Origin: Roseburia sp.
GTDB lineage: Bacteria; Bacillota; Clostridia; Lachnospirales; Lachnospiraceae
Assembly: GCA_023667765.1 (NCBI GenBank)
Contig: JAMOZS010000021.1
Coordinates: forward strand, 1-40,444
Length of the DNA stretch: 40,444 bases
Direction of reading: 5' to 3'
A program made the position numbers and the translations under genes. The first letter of the stretch is position 1. Each line of letters opens with the position of its first letter. The notes beneath the pieces are model-generated. The model had not been told where the DNA came from. It searched no databases and saw only the letters and a program-made list of their open reading frames with translations. Positions 38,663 through 40,444 of the stretch are shown one piece after another.

Positions 38663-39034
38663 TTATCTGCTGAAACTGCTAAAAAGGTTCGCCAGCGGCT
38701 CTACCGCCGTATGCAGATCCTCTATCGCTTCATTCAGTTCCTCTATATTCAAAGCGGATAATTTATTTATAGCGCCGGTAATCCCCTCCTGGCTTTCTCC
38801 CAACAAACTGCTCACCTGCTCAAAGTTTTCCATTACCGTATTTATCCGGTTGAATACCGGCACAAGCGCCAACACGCAGACTATCAGAATCAATAGCGAA
38901 CAGCCGCAGAAAAACGTCCTGATTTTAGACATTGTATACTGCTTCCTCGCATACTTTTCCTGCGCCGCATTCTCCTCCTCTATCCTTCTCATCCACTCTG
39001 AAACCGCATTCCAATCCATATTACTTTCCGACAT
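38663..39034 (-). CDS. Small single-pass membrane protein, function unknown
   Basis: A 123-residue protein not recognised as a named family. The N-terminal 40 residues are charged and cytoplasmic (WMRRIEEENAAQEKYARKQY), followed by one transmembrane helix at about residues 44-64 (CGCSLLILIVCVLALVPVF). After it comes an amphipathic helix with spaced Ile/Leu residues (VMENFEQVSSLLGESQEGIT, INKLSALNIEELNEAIEDLH) that resembles DUF948- or chemoreceptor-like coiled coils. The start at 39034 follows GGAGG with 5 bases; an in-frame ATG six codons upstream lacks a ribosome-binding site. It converges on the CZB chemoreceptor gene, and a functional link is possible but unsupported. Confidence 0.65.
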   Translation of the reverse strand: MSESNMDWNAVSEWMRRIEEENAAQEKYARKQYTMSKIRTFFCGCSLLILIVCVLALVPVFNRINTVMENFEQVSSLLGESQEGITGAINKLSALNIEELNEAIEDLHTAVEPLANLFSSFSR

Positions 39035-39109
39035 GGTCTCTCCTCCCACCATTTGTTTCCCTGTTTCCTACAGATGCTTTTTTTCATTGCATAAAATACG
39101 ATATTCCTG

Positions 39110-39243
39110 TTACTCCTCAGTCAAACAATAGGAGCCGCAAAGCAGGCGCACGAACTCAACCTCCTCCCCGGTAATCTCTTCTGATGCCTCGTTGGTAGCA
39201 ATCAACTCCTGACTCGCAACATCATTCAAAGCTGTTCTGCCAT
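39110..39243 (-). pseudogene. Frameshifted small ORF, about 44 codons
   Basis: On the minus strand an ATG at 39243, preceded by GAGGTGA, reads MAEQL and stops at once. Shifting back one base at CTTTGA opens a frame of 39 codons: L-NDVASQELIATNEASEEI, then TGEEVEFVRLLCGSYC and LTEE, ending TAA at 39112-39110. The acidic composition and good ribosome-binding site suggest a small gene broken by one base, or a sequencing slip. Family unknown. Confidence 0.3.
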
Positions 39244-39260
39244 TAACTCACCTCGTTCAA

Positions 39261-39935
39261 CTATAAATATCTTTGCAATTCTTCTATTAACTGATACACT
39301 CTTGTGGCGGGGCACATTCGAGATGGTGCAGCATCTCCATACGCCTCATATTGACGTTTAGCCCGTGCTATGGCAGCATCCGTTTTATCCCGAAGTATCT
39401 CAAAAACATTCTTCATATTCTTCTCGTAACCACAATAATCTTTTAATAATTCCCTATATTTTTCTCGACCTACATTAACAGACAGTTCTTGAAAATGAAG
39501 AAGAAACCACAATTCAATACATTCATTTGACCATGCCACACAATATTTTCGCACATCTGTTTTATTCTCTGCACTGTATTGTGTGTTATCAAAATTGTCT
39601 AAAGGAAAATCGTCTTTGTCATACATCAGCCATACTACTTCTGCCTGTGGGAACTCCTTATCTACGGTATTTCTCGCATACTCCAACAATCCCTTGGTAT
39701 TTCTGCCTGTCCCCTTCACTATGATAAATCTGCCTGTCGAAAATGCTTTGTACTTTTCATTAATCTGCTGTGCTATTGATTCAATATAATAAGGCTCTGT
39801 TTTGGTTCCTTCACTCACAATATAGGTATAATATGGCAGTTCATAATTTATTTCTTTTTGCTTTCTTTGCATCTTTTCCTTAAGATCTTTCTGGTCTCGT
39901 TTCAATTCACTGAATTTCTTGGGTTTAAGACTCAT
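39261..39935 (-). CDS. RloB-family protein (AbiLii-like, putative defence nuclease)
   Basis: A 224-residue protein with the RloB signature: a basic N terminus, then YTYIVSEGTKTEPYYIESIA, which matches the family opening E-G-x-x-[TE]-x-x-Y. The acidic motif VVWLMYDKDDFP follows, then SNECIELWFLLHF, the most conserved RloB block, and a helical C terminus. RloB proteins are thought to have a TOPRIM-like fold with metal-binding acids, which would make Glu of VSEG and Asp/Asp of DKDD candidate catalytic residues; that reading is inference. Its ATG overlaps the stop of the upstream ATPase gene (ATGA), so the two are translated together, as in RloAB and the lactococcal AbiL phage-abortive system. 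The A/T-rich codon usage differs from neighbouring housekeeping genes. Confidence 0.87.
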   Translation of the reverse strand: MSLKPKKFSELKRDQKDLKEKMQRKQKEINYELPYYTYIVSEGTKTEPYYIESIAQQINEKYKAFSTGRFIIVKGTGRNTKGLLEYARNTVDKEFPQAEVVWLMYDKDDFPLDNFDNTQYSAENKTDVRKYCVAWSNECIELWFLLHFQELSVNVGREKYRELLKDYCGYEKNMKNVFEILRDKTDAAIARAKRQYEAYGDAAPSRMCPATRVYQLIEELQRYL

Positions 39936-40444
39936 TCACTATCCTCCCAATTCATAATCCTCTGGATATATGGGTCAGCTCCGTATCGTCCTTCAATATA
40001 GCGTTTTCCATAAGCTTCATCATTTCTTATCATAGTCCCGTCTGCTTTACGAAAAGAGGCAAGCGAATACAATTTAGATGCTCCATAAGGATTTTTTGCA
40101 CAAAACCAAATTTCATCCCGGCGAAATACATCATGATTCATTGTTGTGATATCATGTGAAGTTAATAAAAGTTGTGCCCCTTTTTTGTTACTTTGTGGAT
40201 TCGTAAATAATTCTATTAGATATCGCAAAAGTTTCGGATGCAGTTTCGCATCTAACTCATCCGCAATTAACAAGTTGCCTTCCTCCAAACAGCTGCTTAT
40301 CTTAGCCAGACAGCTAAACAGCTTTCTTGTGCCACTGGACTCTTCTTCCAGGCGTATTTCACATATTTCTCCATTTTCCATCAAGTGCTTGGTATACACA
40401 TTTTCTATATTTCCATCCAAATCCTTTTCCACTCGAATACCTTT
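39932..40444 (-). CDS. AAA ATPase of RloA/AbiLi-type pair, 3' part only
   Basis: The last 170 or so codons of an ATPase whose start lies beyond the right edge; the frame is open to the last base. Visible parts are the signature-like LEEESSGTRKLFSCL, Walker B with its catalytic acid in LLIADELDAKLHP, and the H-loop LLLTSHD, the arrangement of OLD/SMC-like AAA ATPases used in many defence systems. A C-terminal tail (EGRYGADPYIQRI) is typical of this ATPase group. The gene overlaps the RloB gene by four bases. Without the N terminus, Walker A and subfamily cannot be checked; the RloB partner is the main support for the defence call. Confidence 0.85.
   Translation of the reverse strand, partial: KGIRVEKDLDGNIENVYTKHLMENGEICEIRLEEESSGTRKLFSCLAKISSCLEEGNLLIADELDAKLHPKLLRYLIELFTNPQSNKKGAQLLLTSHDITTMNHDVFRRDEIWFCAKNPYGASKLYSLASFRKADGTMIRNDEAYGKRYIEGRYGADPYIQRIMNWEDSE

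Noticed and set aside
39222-39243. CTTTGA in the micro-ORF resembling the prfB programmed frameshift site
   Set aside because: The prfB site shifts +1, whereas the downstream open frame here needs -1; a +1 shift meets a stop at once and no internal Shine-Dalgarno is placed as in prfB.

Overview
The window looks like a chromosomal segment of an anaerobic, gut-type Clostridia, most likely Lachnospiraceae. This is inferred from gene content: indolepyruvate:ferredoxin oxidoreductase with an aryl-CoA ligase, a DUF4364 protein, a two-domain DUF1540 protein, a CarD-type regulator, a T-box on thrS, the order rho-rpmE-DUF1385-prmC-prfA, and low-GC Gram-positive promoters and Shine-Dalgarno sequences. 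Most of it is ordinary core genome. The accessory parts are an insertion sequence near 29.4-31.9 kb and a defence-like pair running off the right edge.

Layout. 1-650: a small coiled-coil ORF of unknown origin, a bidirectional terminator and tRNA-Pro(AGG). 650-3,580 (minus strand): AI-2E-family exporter, PepD-like dipeptidase, tRNA-Asn. 3,635-6,375: a divergent pair, acyl-CoA ligase (-) and amidohydrolase (+), sharing a control region with two 23-bp operator-like repeats, each touching the -35 box of one promoter. 6,503-10,270 (-): an iorA-iorB-paaK operon for aryl-pyruvate/aryl-acetate CoA metabolism. 10,482-12,560 (-): membrane chemoreceptor and tRNA-Gly(CCC). 12,800-14,152 (-): infC-rpmI-rplT with an AUU start, an attenuator and a clear promoter. 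14,237-17,021 (-): DUF1540 protein and thrS with its T-box. 17,056-18,380 (-): CarD-type regulator and a DUF1275-like membrane protein. 18,625-20,175 (+): secreted transglutaminase-like/leucine-rich-repeat protein. 20,195-24,017: MATE exporter, cytoplasmic GH10 xylanase and a divergent AraC regulator. 24,117-29,017 (-): prfA, prmC, DUF1385, rpmE, rho, with a 56-bp tandem duplication at the 3' end of prfA.

29,299-34,657 (+): an IS1634-type element of about 2.47 kb sits between two perfect 153-bp direct repeats. The repeat carries the promoter, ribosome-binding site and first 13 codons of the malic enzyme gene, so the insertion rebuilt a complete gene to its right and left a 16-codon stub with its own promoter to its left. 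A TIGR01212-type radical SAM protein and a DUF4364 protein follow the malic enzyme. 34,659-39,034: RarA, a stress-type SDR, a soluble chemoreceptor with a zinc-binding CZB domain, and a small membrane protein. 39,110-40,444 (-): a frameshifted micro-ORF, then a RloB-family protein overlapping by ATGA with an AAA ATPase that continues past the window, resembling RloAB/AbiL-type phage defence.

All function calls come from reading motifs by eye; no database search was run. Promoters were called from -35/-10 matches with 16-17 bp spacing, and transcription starts are therefore estimates.
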